In this document: one piece after another, positions 53,961-64,000 of the stretch | How the letters are laid out: the number at the start of each line of letters is the position of its first letter | How positions within the stretch are numbered: the first letter of the stretch is position 1 | Origin: Vibrio navarrensis | GTDB taxonomy: Bacteria; Pseudomonadota; Gammaproteobacteria; Enterobacterales; Vibrionaceae | Reading direction: 5' to 3' | Length of the DNA stretch: 64,000 bases | Assembly (NCBI RefSeq): GCF_015767675.1 | Contig: NZ_CP065217.1 | Coordinates: 1,860,001-1,924,000, forward strand | Made by a program: the position numbers and the translations under genes | The notes under the pieces: model-generated | Databases searched by the model: none | What the model saw: only the letters and a program-made list of their open reading frames with translations | What the model was told of the DNA's origin: nothing

Positions 53961-54659
53961 TCAGGGCTTCACAGTTACTGTACGACCATGTCCGACTGAA
54001 CAGTATTTAACAACACCATTTGGTGAAGTAAACTTTAAACTCTGAGCATTTAACAACAAATTTCTAAGTTCAGGTAATTCAAAAAACTTTTCTTCCAACT
54101 CTCCTTTGGGGCAATACCCAGCAAAAAACCTAAACTCTTTTTGATAGCTAAATCTGGAATCTTTTACTGTCAGAGAGCGCTCTGTTGGATCTTCTGAGTA
54201 TTGAACTGCACCAAAACTGACTTTTAAGCCACTAGCTTTTTCTACTAACTGTGCGTAGTCCTGAATTCTATTCGCAGGCAAAATAACGAAAAACAGCCCG
54301 AATTCTTGCTGCATCCGCTCCAAAGCTCCCTCAAAATCATTGTGAGGGCCCATAATAGCCCAAGATTGCATCCAAGCATCATGTTGCTCATGAACAGGAT
54401 AAACTAATACACTTTCGAACTCTTTATCATTCATTTCTAAGCCATCTGGCCTAATGAACTTAGGCTTAGGTCCACCAAGCTTTCTATCCCAAAATAGTAT
54501 GCAAGATTCATTTCGATCACCTCGACCAATATCTTCACAAGTACGGTAGTAATGAGGCGTACGAAACAAACTTGTTCCTGCTAAAAAACTTAGATAATGC
54601 TCCTTTTGACTAAAGAACTTTATCAATGCGAACGCACTCTGCGAGCTATTTTTACTCAT
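53961..54659 (-). CDS. Cassette protein of unknown function, 232 aa
   Basis: ATG 54659 (MSKNSSQSAFALIKFFSQKE), AAGGCG upstream. The block LFRTPHYYRTCEDIGRGDRN has the xxYFRxxED.GRGDxxE layout of a group of uncharacterised proteins that sense or modify nucleotides or act in phage defence; this resemblance is to a pattern, not a named family. FAGYCPKGELEEKFFELPEL and a C-terminal strand VVKYCSVGHGRTVTV follow. No membrane segment. Confidence 0.75.
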   Translation of the reverse strand: MSKNSSQSAFALIKFFSQKEHYLSFLAGTSLFRTPHYYRTCEDIGRGDRNESCILFWDRKLGGPKPKFIRPDGLEMNDKEFESVLVYPVHEQHDAWMQSWAIMGPHNDFEGALERMQQEFGLFFVILPANRIQDYAQLVEKASGLKVSFGAVQYSEDPTERSLTVKDSRFSYQKEFRFFAGYCPKGELEEKFFELPELRNLLLNAQSLKFTSPNGVVKYCSVGHGRTVTVKP

Positions 54660-54696
54660 GAACAATACGCCTTATTATATTGGTGGCCAACATGCA

Positions 54697-54817
54697 TAAC
54701 GCTGCGTTAAGGGGTGAATGCCGCATAAACCAGCTTTCCGCAGACCACTTTCACCACTAAAACTCACCGCATACTAAAAATGCCACGCGGCATGAATCCC
54801 TCTTAAACGCCTTGTTA
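54697..54817 (-). repeat. attC, type 3 (GCTGCGTTAAGG)
   Basis: 121 bp. Closes the truncated cassette gene. Confidence 0.95.
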
Positions 54818-54919
54818 TGTGTTTGAACCTATTGATTCAGCAATAAGTCTGTTCATGCGGTCCTTAACCGATTTATTAGGCCATGGCTCAGCCAAAACCC
54901 AAATTGGAACGGATAAGCC
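54815..54919 (-). pseudogene. C-terminal fragment of an unknown gene, cut by IS66 copy 2
   Basis: Reads GLSVPIWVLAEPWPNKSVKD, RMNRLIAESIGSNT and TAA. The upstream part is replaced by the IS, and no continuation exists on its other side, so the 5' part was deleted. Confidence 0.8.
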
Positions 54920-54952
54920 GTATCCGCCCCATGAACCCACGGGGCGATATTG

Positions 54953-56294
54953 TTAGTGTTTGAAGTTCCAAGGCAGGAGTGCATCGATATCAGGTTCCGC
55001 TTTCGCTAACTCCTGCATGCACTTGACCATGTAGTCGTAAAGGATAAGGCCGTTGGCTTTCGCTGTCTCGACGATACTGTAAAGCATCGCGCTCGCTTCC
55101 GCCCCGTTAGGGTTGGTCGAGAAGAGCCAGTTCTTTCTCCCAATAACCAGCGGTTTTATTGCGCGTTCAGCTCGGTTGTTGTCTATCGATAAGTGACCGT
55201 CATCGATATAGCGGGTGAGCTTCGGCCATTGGCCGAGCGTGTATTTTATCGCTTTACCCAGCGGGCTAGACTCAAGCACTTTCTGAGTTGTCATCCATTC
55301 ATAAAGCTCATCCAGTATCGGCTTAGCATGCTCTTGGCGCTCTGCTTTTCGTTTTTCCGCAGACTCACCTTTTAAGCGTGATTCTATTCCATAAAGCTTC
55401 TGGATTTTGGCCAGCGCTTTATCCGCTTTACCTGACTTGCCTTTGCCTTGAAGCTTCTTCGCCTCCATGAACTTGCGCCGAGCATGCGCGAAGCAACCGA
55501 CATTGGTGACGAGATGAAGCCCATCATAAACACCATAGCCATCGGTTTGTAGATAACCACTGTAATCCCCCAAGAAGGCAACAGGGCACGCCCTAGCTCG
55601 ACTGTTTTGATAGTCGTACAAGACGATATTTCTCACATTAGGGAGGGCGGCATCTGGCGAGTCTGCGCCCGAGCAGTAAAGCCACATATAACACTGTTTA
55701 TCTTCTTTGAGGACATTGAGCGGCGTTTCATCCGCCTGAATCACCACTTGCTCAAGTAGGTGCGTTTTTAAGGCCGCGTAAAGTGGAGCGAACTTCTCAC
55801 TGACTTGGATAATCCACCTTGCCATGGTGGTTCGTGAGAGTTCGATACCCGACTGGGTAAACAGGGATTCTTGACGGTAAAGTGGCATCGCATATTGGTA
55901 TTTGCCGAGGATGATATTGGTCAACAAGCTTTCTGTGGCGAAGCTCTTCGGGATAATGCTTTGCGGCGCTGGCTTTTGAACAATGCGGCTGTTGTCCTGA
56001 GTTTGCTCGCATTGGCGGCAAGCATATTTAGGACGAACATATTCCAACACTTTAAGTACCGCAGGTGTGAACTCAAGTTTCTCGCTACGGTCTTCACCGA
56101 TTTTATGCAGACTATGTTGGCAGCAAGCGCACTGCTTTTCATCGTCGTCTAAATCGAGTTCGATAACCTCACGAGGCAAGGTCTTTGGCAGTGGCTGACG
56201 TTTACCGCGTTTCTTCGTTGTGATGGTCGTTGTGACAACTTCAACCTCTTCTTCCTTAGCGGCTTCACATTCCGCTTCGTTGAAGAGGTCACCT
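54953..56294 (-). pseudogene. tnpC: IS66 TnpC, C-terminal part (copy 2)
   Basis: Contains the DDE core and zinc region but is cut after GDLFNEAECE at the inserted IS. Joined to 57557-57750 it equals the 510-aa TnpC of copy 1. Confidence 0.95.
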
Positions 56295-56348
56295 TGTAGT
56301 GGTACAGTAAATTTGGCCACCTAAATAGAGGTGTTAAAATACATCTCA

Positions 56349-57548
<1,200 letters not shown>

Positions 57549-57556
57549 CCACTACA

Positions 57557-57750
57557 CCTTGTGATTCATTGTAAGGCTTTAACGCCTCCGAGCGTTTAGC
57601 GAACTGACGGTCGAAGGCAAGTTTGAGTTGTTCAAGCAGCGATTGGCGCTCTTGTTTCAATTGGTTTTCTGACGCCAACAGTGCTTTCACCATCGCTTGT
57701 AGCTCGGCAACATCTTGGCTTTCTGGGTTGATATTTGGCGTCTTTTTCAT
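57557..57750 (-). pseudogene. tnpC: IS66 TnpC, N-terminal part (copy 2)
   Basis: MKKTPNINPESQDVAELQAM to YNESQG, then the nested IS. Confidence 0.95.
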
Positions 57751-57809
57751 GGCATTGATGATACTAAAATCATGCCGTTAATGCTTGGTGGATAAGACTT
57801 TATTATCGC

Positions 57810-58163
57810 TTAAGTCATTGTAAAATCGTTTATTCTAACGGGTTTATGGCCGATAATCGTGAAGCCAGAAAGCAGTCTATCAAGCTCGAATTGAGTTAGG
57901 GTAAACACCTCATTTTGCTCTTTTGATGGCCACTTGTACTTGGCTTTTTCAAGGCGCTTATACCAAAGAGCAAAGCCTGTTTTATCCCAGTACAACACTT
58001 TGATTTTGTCGCGCTGTTTGTTGGTGAACAGGAACAGTGCGCCGCTGCCCAAGGGCAAGTCGGTGTCATTTTCGATAATCGCAGCGAGGCCGTTGATGGA
58101 CTTTCTAAAATCGACGCTTTCACGATACAAGTAAATCTTTGGAGCGCTGAGCATGCGTTTCAT
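57810..58163 (-). CDS. tnpB: IS66 TnpB (copy 2)
   Basis: 117 aa, identical product to 42224-42577. Confidence 0.95.
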   Translation of the reverse strand: MKRMLSAPKIYLYRESVDFRKSINGLAAIIENDTDLPLGSGALFLFTNKQRDKIKVLYWDKTGFALWYKRLEKAKYKWPSKEQNEVFTLTQFELDRLLSGFTIIGHKPVRINDFTMT

Positions 58164-58480
58164 GATAACGCACCGATAAGCTCTGCGAGATAGGTCGCTG
58201 GTGTGCCTTGTGGGATGCTCAGTTCAACATTGTTTACAAGTAGTGTCATGTTGGCAACGACAACGTGAGTGGCTTGATACTTTGTCGTCTTTTCAACGAC
58301 TTCTGCTTTAACAAAGCCAACCGTGTTCGGTTTTTCGATGTGCTTTAACTGTTGGCGCTTAGCGTAAAAAGTGGAAAGGCTCAGTCCGTTACGTTCACAG
58401 AATAATCGTTGTGATAGCTGGCTGGATTCATAGTGTTCGAACAGGGTTCGCCATTCTTGGTTAGTGCGTCGTTTGGCCAT
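58160..58480 (-). CDS. tnpA: IS66 TnpA (copy 2)
   Basis: 106 aa, identical product to 42574-42894. Confidence 0.95.
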   Translation of the reverse strand: MAKRRTNQEWRTLFEHYESSQLSQRLFCERNGLSLSTFYAKRQQLKHIEKPNTVGFVKAEVVEKTTKYQATHVVVANMTLLVNNVELSIPQGTPATYLAELIGALS

Positions 58481-58560
58481 TTCAAATCTCCTTTGGGTTG
58501 GAGGTTTGATCTTATTATTCGGGCTAGACGATTAGAATGCGGGGTTTATGATGCGCTTAC

Positions 58561-58568
58561 GTTTGTTA
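58561..58568 (-). repeat. attC remnant (8 bp)
   Basis: GTTTGTTA, the end that always overlaps the stop codon of the cassette gene. The other ~112 bp of this site are missing at the IS66 junction, so the cassette can no longer be excised alone. Confidence 0.85.
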
Positions 58569-59156
58569 GGCATATGTACTAAAATATAATCCACTACCGA
58601 AAGACAAGGAATAATCGCCATTCCTATTCGCTTGACGAGTTATACAATCATTAGATTCTTGGCTAACAACAAATGAACAGTTTACGGTATATAAGCCTTC
58701 TTCTGTTGTAGGAATAAAGACCTCTTCATGAGCACATTCACCGGACCATAATGCAAAGCCTTCTGCGGACTGATCGACTCTAGCGAAAGAGCCAACAATA
58801 GGCTCAACATTTGAGTTGTATAATTGCGCCTGAATTGAGGATGCTTTGAGATCAATAAACTCAAAAACGTTTCCCGTGTTCTCTAGTTTAATAGAGAGTA
58901 CTATACCGAATAATGCGCTTTGAGAATTCCTTACGGCTCTTGGTGTTACCACAACCTTAATCATTGGTTGCGAGGAGAGTTCTTTTCTCGTTTTTTCTAA
59001 CTCAACTTCTAACTTTACTAACTCCAACTCAGCTTTACTTTTGGCACGTAAAGCCATAAATGTGTAAATAGCCCAAAAGCTAGCGACAGCAGCACCAAAA
59101 GAGACTGCTAATGCTTGAGCAATTTGTGCCAAATTTCTTATTTCTTCTAGTGTCAT
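58566..59156 (-). CDS. Membrane-anchored cassette protein, 196 aa
   Basis: ATG 59156 (MTLEEIRNLAQIAQALAVSF), GAGAG upstream. One membrane helix at about residues 13-35 (ALAVSFGAAVASFWAIYTFM), a short coiled coil (ELELVKLEVELEKTRKEL), then a beta-rich domain (VVVTPRAVRNSQ..., LYTVNCSFVVSQES). This anchor-coil-beta layout recurs in uncharacterised proteins of many bacteria. Function unknown. Confidence 0.8.
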   Translation of the reverse strand: MTLEEIRNLAQIAQALAVSFGAAVASFWAIYTFMALRAKSKAELELVKLEVELEKTRKELSSQPMIKVVVTPRAVRNSQSALFGIVLSIKLENTGNVFEFIDLKASSIQAQLYNSNVEPIVGSFARVDQSAEGFALWSGECAHEEVFIPTTEEGLYTVNCSFVVSQESNDCITRQANRNGDYSLSFGSGLYFSTYA

Positions 59157-59174
59157 AAACACTCTCTATATGCC

Positions 59175-59297
59175 TAACGCCCGCCTAAGGGGCTGACAAC
59201 GCACAACAACTAAACTCAAACACAACAACCGAAACCACCGCGGCTCATTGGGACTGGAAACGCCACGCGTTGACAGTCCCTCTTGAGGCGTTTGTTA
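59175..59297 (-). repeat. attC, type 7 (VCR-like)
   Basis: 123 bp. Closes NC-D3. Confidence 0.93.
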
Positions 59298-59710
59298 GCT
59301 TCGTAGCCCATTGTTTACCAATGATTTTTTAAACACATTTGCTTGAAATGCATTTTACGCAAAAGCATCACTCAAACACACGTCTAACGCCAAAAGCTGT
59401 GAAGTGAGCTGCCAAAACTCTCAGCGATCAAGGTTACGTTGGCCACTTACCGAATTTCCGACAAAGAAAGCGCGATTTCAGCGACAATGCTGCTTTTTGT
59501 GAAACCAAGTTGACCGAGTTGAACATCCAACAACTTTGAAGCATCGAGGCTTGTTGGCTTTCAGCGGCTTTGAAACTGCGGAACTTCCAACACTTTCTAC
59601 CAAATCAGCATCTAGAAAAATTCAAATACCAAATTGTGCAATTTGAACACTAAAAGCTGATTTTTCAGAACAAGAAGTTGGGATTTTGATGATTTTAGCC
59701 TTTAAGAAGC
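59298..59710 (-). other. Non-coding cassette body NC-D3
   Basis: Third NC-D copy; longest shared stretches with NC-D2. No supported gene. Confidence 0.8.
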
Positions 59711-59830
59711 TAACGCCCGCTTAAGGGGCAGACAACGCTACTACCAACTTTCCGCATAACACCGTAACCACAAAAACCAACGCATAGTAAAAATGCCACG
59801 CGTTGGCTGTCCCTCTTGAAGCGTTTGTTA
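59711..59830 (-). repeat. attC, type 2
   Basis: 120 bp. Closes the second VOC cassette. Confidence 0.95.
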
Positions 59831-60181
59831 TGTGGCTTTGCCTCGTAAGCCAATTAAGTTACCAAATGGGTCTTCTACTTGACACATTGAAAGCCCATTT
59901 TCTATTTCCATTGGGCCTCTGTATAGCTTTGCGCCAAGAGCCTCAAAGTATGTTAATGACTTGGATAAATCGTTTACCGACCAATAAAGAACAGTACCAT
60001 TTTTACCAGAGCCCACCTTTTCATCAGCTTGCACTATTTCAATAAAAAAGCCATTAAGGTCTAACACTGTAAAATCAAAATCTGAGTGATAAACAGGCTT
60101 CGCGTCAGAAAAGGCTTTTTGATACCAACTTAACCCCTGTTCTACATTAGGGACATGAATAAGAACTGCTGCTGGGGTCAT
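59828..60181 (-). CDS. VOC-superfamily protein, 117 aa
   Basis: AVLIHVPNVEQGLSWYQKAF is the usual first strand-helix with metal-ligand His; DLNGFFIEIVQAD and VEDPFGNLIGL carry the later E and the EDPFGN turn. Like glyoxalase-fold resistance or lyase proteins; substrate unknown. Not closely similar to the VOC protein at 947-1306. Confidence 0.92.
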   Translation of the reverse strand: MTPAAVLIHVPNVEQGLSWYQKAFSDAKPVYHSDFDFTVLDLNGFFIEIVQADEKVGSGKNGTVLYWSVNDLSKSLTYFEALGAKLYRGPMEIENGLSMCQVEDPFGNLIGLRGKAT

Positions 60182-60199
60182 ATTTTCTCTCTTGCCACA

Positions 60200-60319
60200 T
60201 AACGCCCGCTTAAGGGGCTGACAACGCTACTACCAAGTTTCCGCATAACACTGAAACCACTAAAATCAACGCACAATAAAAATGCCGCGCGTTGGAAGTC
60301 CCTCTTGAAGCGTTTGTTA
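60200..60319 (-). repeat. attC, type 2
   Basis: 120 bp. Closes the gene at 60357. Confidence 0.95.
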
Positions 60320-60356
60320 TGCTCTTAGTTGATTACGCTACTACCCTTAAATAAGG

Positions 60357-60539
60357 TCATTTTCTAGATGGTGAAAATCTTTTGAAGATAGGTTCAAGGA
60401 TATAGTTCAAACCTAAAATCGAAAGTGCATATACGCCTATCGAGGCAAAACCTCTGTAGCCAGTTGGTGATTCACCAAGAACAAAACTCACTAACAAAGA
60501 AGCAAGCAATCCAGCAATAAAAAGTCGAATAAAGTTCAT
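60357..60539 (-). CDS. Two-helix membrane peptide, 60 aa
   Basis: ATG 60539 (MNFIRLFIAGLLASLLVSFV), GAGGAA upstream; the longer frame into the attC is rejected. Second helix GFASIGVYALSILGLNYIL, basic tail FKRFSPSRK. Uncharacterised. Confidence 0.75.
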   Translation of the reverse strand: MNFIRLFIAGLLASLLVSFVLGESPTGYRGFASIGVYALSILGLNYILEPIFKRFSPSRK

Positions 60540-60557
60540 ACATTTCCTCTGAGAGCA

Positions 60558-60678
60558 TAACGCCGCGTTAAGGGGCGCAGGCACGCAATACAAAAGTGAC
60601 CGCATGACAACTTAACCACTAAACCCAACGCAAATTGAAAATGCCACGCGTGCCAAGTCCCTCTTGAACGCTTTGTTA
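60558..60678 (-). repeat. attC, type 4
   Basis: 121 bp. Closes NC-A8. Confidence 0.95.
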
Positions 60679-61028
60679 TGCTTAAGCTTCAATGACTTAC
60701 ACTTTACCAAAACCAAGATTAACTCAGCTTTAACTCACAGACAAAAGCCGAAAACCAAAAAACTGAAACGATTCATAGATTTGAAAAACAGACTTCGAAT
60801 TTTGGCAATTCAAGCCCAAAAACTTGTGGTTAAAATACTGATTGAGCCAGCCGCACAAACCTCGCGCTTACTCGAAAATTGATTGAGGCAATTCTCTAAA
60901 TTTCCAGCACCAAAGAATGAGTGTCCGGAAAACAGCGCCAAACGAAGCCAACTTGCCGACAAACTCAAAACCAACCAGCCGATGGAACAAAGAAAAACCA
61001 TAAACCACTGATTTTGCGTGATTAAGCA
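60679..61028 (-). other. Non-coding cassette body NC-A8
   Basis: NC-A family. The hydrophobic frame is open here (63 codons, MVFLCSIGWLVLSLSASWLR). Confidence 0.85.
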
Positions 61029-61148
61029 TAACGCCCGCTTAAGGGGCAGCCAACGCTACTACTAACTTTCCGCACAACACCGTAATCACAAAAACCAACG
61101 CATAGTAAAAATGCCACGCGTTGGCTGTCCCTCTTGAAGCGTTTGTTA
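61029..61148 (-). repeat. attC, type 2
   Basis: 120 bp. Closes the SnoaL-like cassette. Confidence 0.95.
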
Positions 61149-61172
61149 TATGCCTGACCACCAAGCCTAGTT

Positions 61173-61544
61173 TTATATCAATTCAAAAGCCGCACATGGC
61201 GTTCCTTGATGATACTTCAACTGCCAACCGCTACCAGTAAATGCCCAAATAGAACCACGTTTAGCATAATCGCTTACTTCACCAGATTCTTTGACTAAAG
61301 CTGATTCATATTTAAGAAGCTGAACTGACGGTTCAAGTTGAATACATTCGTATTTTTGCGAATGAACATGCAAATCCGAAGGCTTTTCTGAACTCATCAT
61401 TTCGATTATCGAGTCAAAGTTAAAACTGTTACCTGATTTACCAACCTCAGTAAAACTCGGGTGAATTAGGCGTTCAATATCTGCTCTATTTTTTCGTATC
61501 TCATACTGGTGAAGTTCGATTTCTTGTTCAACTAAAATATCCAT
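61173..61544 (-). CDS. SnoaL/DUF4440-like (NTF2-fold) protein
   Basis: 123 aa. DILVEQEIELHQYEIRKNRA, DIERLIHPSFTEVGKSGNSF (the L.HPdF.E.G.sG motif), then strands YECIQLEPSVQLLKYESAL and GSIWAFTGSGWQLKYHQGTP. CAGGAG before ATG 61544. NTF2-fold enzymes and binding proteins; role unknown. Confidence 0.93.
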   Translation of the reverse strand: MDILVEQEIELHQYEIRKNRADIERLIHPSFTEVGKSGNSFNFDSIIEMMSSEKPSDLHVHSQKYECIQLEPSVQLLKYESALVKESGEVSDYAKRGSIWAFTGSGWQLKYHQGTPCAAFELI

Positions 61545-61570
61545 TTCTTCTCCTGAATTGATAAAGCATA

Positions 61571-61690
61571 TAACGCCCGCTTAAGGGGCAGACAACGCTA
61601 CTACCAACTTACCGCATAGCACCGTAACCACACAAACCAACGCATAGTAAAAATGCCACGCGTTGGCTGTCCCTCTTGAAGCGTTTGTTA
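61571..61690 (-). repeat. attC, type 2
   Basis: 120 bp. Closes the fragment next to the ISAs1-family element. Confidence 0.95.
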
Positions 61691-61879
61691 AGTGCAAAAT
61701 TCAGGTAACTCCCCAATAAAAAGTTCATCTTCACATTCTAACTTCGTTTGCTTAGCAACTTTATACATATTTCCAGCGTTGTCCCGCCATGAAAATCCAA
61801 CAATTTTAGGTAAGTTTAAAAACTCTTCAGGGGGAGATTCGATGTTTGATATTGCACCTACAACCCACGGCTTGCGCAT
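61688..61879 (-). pseudogene. C-terminal fragment of a cassette gene (63 codons)
   Basis: KPWVVGAISNIESPPEEFLN, then LPKIVGFSWRDNAGNMYKVA to LPEFCT, stop in the attC. The ATG at 61879 has no ribosome binding site and lies in the probable IS terminus, so the 5' end is thought lost. Either the tail of the HNH gene or of another, deleted cassette gene. Confidence 0.6.
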
Positions 61880-63066
61880 GAGTTAAATAATTGTTAAGTC
61901 CCAAATAACACGTGCTCTCGAAACTCTGTATTTAACGCACATTTTAATTGCCGCCTTTTCAAAGTGCCTTTCATTTCTACTAACTTTATCAAGTTCATGC
62001 ACATTTGACGTATGCGCGAAAGATTCTCTGCCGCATGCTGATAAGTAATGCGGCTATCATCTTCTCCCATCACACAATCCAGCCACCAATGCATACTCTC
62101 TACACCCCAGTGACCACGACACAATTCGCCAAAACTAACCGGCGTCAGTTCCTTCGATGAGATGAAATACCGAATACCAAGACTTCCCGATGATTCACTA
62201 TTCGACTTCTGGTAAGTTACTGCTATACATAATGTTTTTAAACCTTTCCAATCAACAGCAAAATCACCAAATTCTTGGGTAAATGGGACCGTGATGTAGG
62301 TCCTTATCACCTTGCGACCACGTTTACCTGCCTCTTCTTGCTCTACTGCGTGAGACGAATATTCTGCCAATTTCTCAAAAGAAAAATGAGATTGAAAAAG
62401 AGCATGTAAACGAGGTTGGTTATCCTTAACGGACATTAAATAGTCACCGCCTCTAAGAACAATATCTTCCGCTATGGCTCTTTGACATCCCATGGCATCT
62501 AGGCTGATAACTCGGTCTTCAACTTGGATTAATTTCAATATCTGGGGAATTAACGTGATCTCATTCGATTTTTCATCCGTTTTCAACTGCCCTAGCACAA
62601 GGCCAGTATCTACAGAATACGCGTTCACCATATGAGTTAAGCATTTGTTTTTACTATAATCATACGTACCTTTTAATGACTTGCCATCTATGGCAACATG
62701 ATGGGTCACTAAGGATTTTTCTCGCCGAATATCATTACACCATCGAACGAAACACAATGAAAACTCATCTGGATCAATCAAACCCACTATTCGCGCCAAG
62801 GTATCGTGACTAGGCACACCAGAAGAGTAGTCACTAAACTTACGAAACCAGGTTAAATTTTCCTCACCAAAGCCTTCGATTTCATCCCAAGTCTTCATTC
62901 CGCACAGCATCGCTGTCACCACCTGGAACATCACTTCGAAGAAATTATAGGTCGATTTTCTTGCCTGACGAGTATCACTCAATATGCTAAAATGCTCTTT
63001 AAATTCGCTGTAATCCATATTCGTCTTATCCTGCTTTATTTTTAACAGTATAAGATCACGTCAAGA
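61880..63066 (-). mobile_element. ISAs1-family insertion sequence (ends approximate)
   Basis: One transposase gene. Possible imperfect terminal repeats CTTGCGCATGAGTTA near 61871 and CTTGACGTGATCTTA ending near 63064 (minus strand). I find no target duplication. Confidence 0.82.
61894..63018 (-). CDS. ISAs1-family (DDE_Tnp_1-associated) transposase
   Basis: 374 aa. N-terminal DDE_Tnp_1-associated domain (FSILSDTRQARKSTYNFFEV, MLCGMKTWDEIEGFGEENL), then VPSHDTLARIVGLIDPDEFS, HHVAIDGKSLKGTYDYSKNK (first D), DRVISLDAMGCQRAIAEDIV (second D) and RGHWGVESMHWWLDCVMGED (E). Full length for the family. Confidence 0.96.
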   Translation of the reverse strand: MDYSEFKEHFSILSDTRQARKSTYNFFEVMFQVVTAMLCGMKTWDEIEGFGEENLTWFRKFSDYSSGVPSHDTLARIVGLIDPDEFSLCFVRWCNDIRREKSLVTHHVAIDGKSLKGTYDYSKNKCLTHMVNAYSVDTGLVLGQLKTDEKSNEITLIPQILKLIQVEDRVISLDAMGCQRAIAEDIVLRGGDYLMSVKDNQPRLHALFQSHFSFEKLAEYSSHAVEQEEAGKRGRKVIRTYITVPFTQEFGDFAVDWKGLKTLCIAVTYQKSNSESSGSLGIRYFISSKELTPVSFGELCRGHWGVESMHWWLDCVMGEDDSRITYQHAAENLSRIRQMCMNLIKLVEMKGTLKRRQLKCALNTEFREHVLFGT

Positions 63067-63069
63067 TCG

Positions 63070-63900
63070 CTAATTCAATCTATTTCTAAAAATTTTATCC
63101 CGAAATTCGATAAAAAGGTGCGTCAATAACATGCGCGAACCCTGACCTACAACCCTAGTATGTTTGTTCCACTCAAGAGCCCAAAAAAAATCATTTTTCA
63201 CTGAACTCTTTTTGATAATAACTTTAAAATACCCGTCTGCTGTAACTACATTACAGAAGCAGTCCCAGTTTTTTGTCCTTTTAATTATTTCAATTATCTG
63301 CGGGTTCCCCCAATCTTGTTCTGGATAATGACCAAGCAACCAAAAACGCCCTGGTTCCAATGTGCTAATAGCGTTTTCGCATAATGGATTAACAGTAGTG
63401 ATGAGAGAAAAGAAACCTTGAATATGCATTAAAGCTAAGCTCTTAACGTAATCCCTATTCATTTGAGGGGGAGCGATTAGCCCTACACTCATATTGCTTT
63501 GAACAGCGAGGTCAAAGCTTGATGAAGAGTCTTTAACTAGGTGACCTTTTTTATCTGGGTGATAATCATTACTAGCTTTATGTATAGCTTGAACATCAAT
63601 ATCTCTATCATAGGTACGCGCAGATGAATTAAACAACGATACACTGGATATATGACGCTCAAAGTTCGACTTTTTATTGTTGCACACAACACATGCACGA
63701 AAGATAAAATTGAACGTAGTATCAGACAAACATCCTGAAGGTACAAAGTCTCTTGCGATCAAGTGTTCCTTGTTTGAGTCTACATTGCTTTTCAAACCAA
63801 TAACTTCGTTACAGTAAAGGCATCGCTGATTAGATTTCGCGAGTGATTTTCTGTACCAAGAAACTGGTTGTTTAGGCTTAAAATTATAAACTTGCACCAT
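63070..63900 (-). CDS. HNH-endonuclease-domain protein, 276 aa
   Basis: ATG 63900 (MVQVYNFKPKQPVSWYRKSL), AAAGGATAT upstream; longer frame into the attC rejected. HNH core near residues 22-90: RCLYCNEVI, NKEHLIARDF, FRACVVCNNKKSNFERHIS, with two CxxC pairs and the EH...N/H catalytic set. The rest is helical and of unknown role. Stop lies a few bases from the ISAs1-family end. Could be a stand-alone defence or homing-type nuclease. Confidence 0.85.
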   Translation of the reverse strand: MVQVYNFKPKQPVSWYRKSLAKSNQRCLYCNEVIGLKSNVDSNKEHLIARDFVPSGCLSDTTFNFIFRACVVCNNKKSNFERHISSVSLFNSSARTYDRDIDVQAIHKASNDYHPDKKGHLVKDSSSSFDLAVQSNMSVGLIAPPQMNRDYVKSLALMHIQGFFSLITTVNPLCENAISTLEPGRFWLLGHYPEQDWGNPQIIEIIKRTKNWDCFCNVVTADGYFKVIIKKSSVKNDFFWALEWNKHTRVVGQGSRMLLTHLFIEFRDKIFRNRLN

Positions 63901-63915
63901 AATATCCTTTGCACT

Positions 63916-64000
63916 TAACGCCGCGTTAAGGGGTGCAGGCACGCAATACAAAAGCTACCGCACAATGCCGTAACCACCAAACCCAACGCAAACTGAAAAT
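63916..64000 (-). repeat. attC, type 4, cut by window end
   Basis: First 85 bp of a site whose cassette lies beyond 64000. Confidence 0.93.

Overview
The window is a stretch of a sedentary chromosomal integron (superintegron) of a Vibrio. Sixty-four attC sites, plus the last 8 bp of another, punctuate the sequence. On the + strand each begins TAACGCC/TAACGCT and ends GTTTGTTA or CTTTGTTA. Most cassette genes lie on the minus strand and end inside the attC at their low-coordinate side, which often supplies the stop codon. Cassette order therefore runs from high to low coordinates, and attI and the integrase gene should lie beyond 64000. Several attC subtypes are mixed, including three almost like the V. 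cholerae VCR. That points to a non-cholerae Vibrio (V. parahaemolyticus/V. vulnificus-like); the species is an inference.

attC types used below, named by + strand bases: type 1 GGCTAAGGGGTTGACAACGC; type 2 G(C/G)TTAAGGGGC(A/T)G(C/A)CAACGC; type 3 GCGTTAAGGGGTGA(G/A)TGCCGC; type 4 GCGTTAAGGGG(C/T)GCAGGCACGC; type 5 CTGCTAAGGGGTGAGCAATGC; type 6 short (91-95 bp) with a TAGTGGGCT stem; type 7 VCR-like (CGCCTAAGGGGCTG...CCGCGGCTCA); others are single variants.

Layout. 1-4511: small cassettes and a non-coding cassette hit by an ISL3-family IS. 4530-14249: a 9.7-kb island inserted inside one attC, flanked by an 11-bp direct repeat. It carries a tyrosine integrase, an unknown protein, an iteron-like repeat region, an AlpA-type regulator, a small winged-helix-like protein, a P2 gpA-like HUH replication protein and a three-gene module (42-aa membrane peptide, 119-aa protein, 1130-aa protein). 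The 119-aa and 1130-aa proteins share a GDAVYGDKVM motif. This is the best candidate for an undescribed system: a phage-satellite-like element carrying a possible defence module. 14250-64000: about 55 cassettes. They encode Phd/ParE and RelBE toxin-antitoxin pairs, VOC, DinB, GNAT, SDR, DUF1801, DUF1289, VF530, SnoaL-like, Fic, P63C-like, restriction-endonuclease-like and HNH proteins, plus many unknown small membrane proteins. Twenty-five cassette bodies have no convincing gene. Most of these fall into families (NC-A eight copies, NC-C, NC-D and NC-E three each, NC-B, NC-F and NC-G two each).

Mobile elements have hit the array hard: two ISL3 copies, three copies of one 1.26-kb IS3-family element, two IS66 copies, another IS3-family element nested in an IS66, a 1.7-kb two-ORF rve element and an ISAs1-family element. 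They interrupt DUF4145, chloramphenicol-phosphotransferase-like, GNAT and TPR genes. At three places missing target duplications or missing attC sites indicate deletion next to an IS. Toxin-antitoxin pairs and cassettes with genes in reverse orientation are the ones most likely to be expressed from their own promoters.
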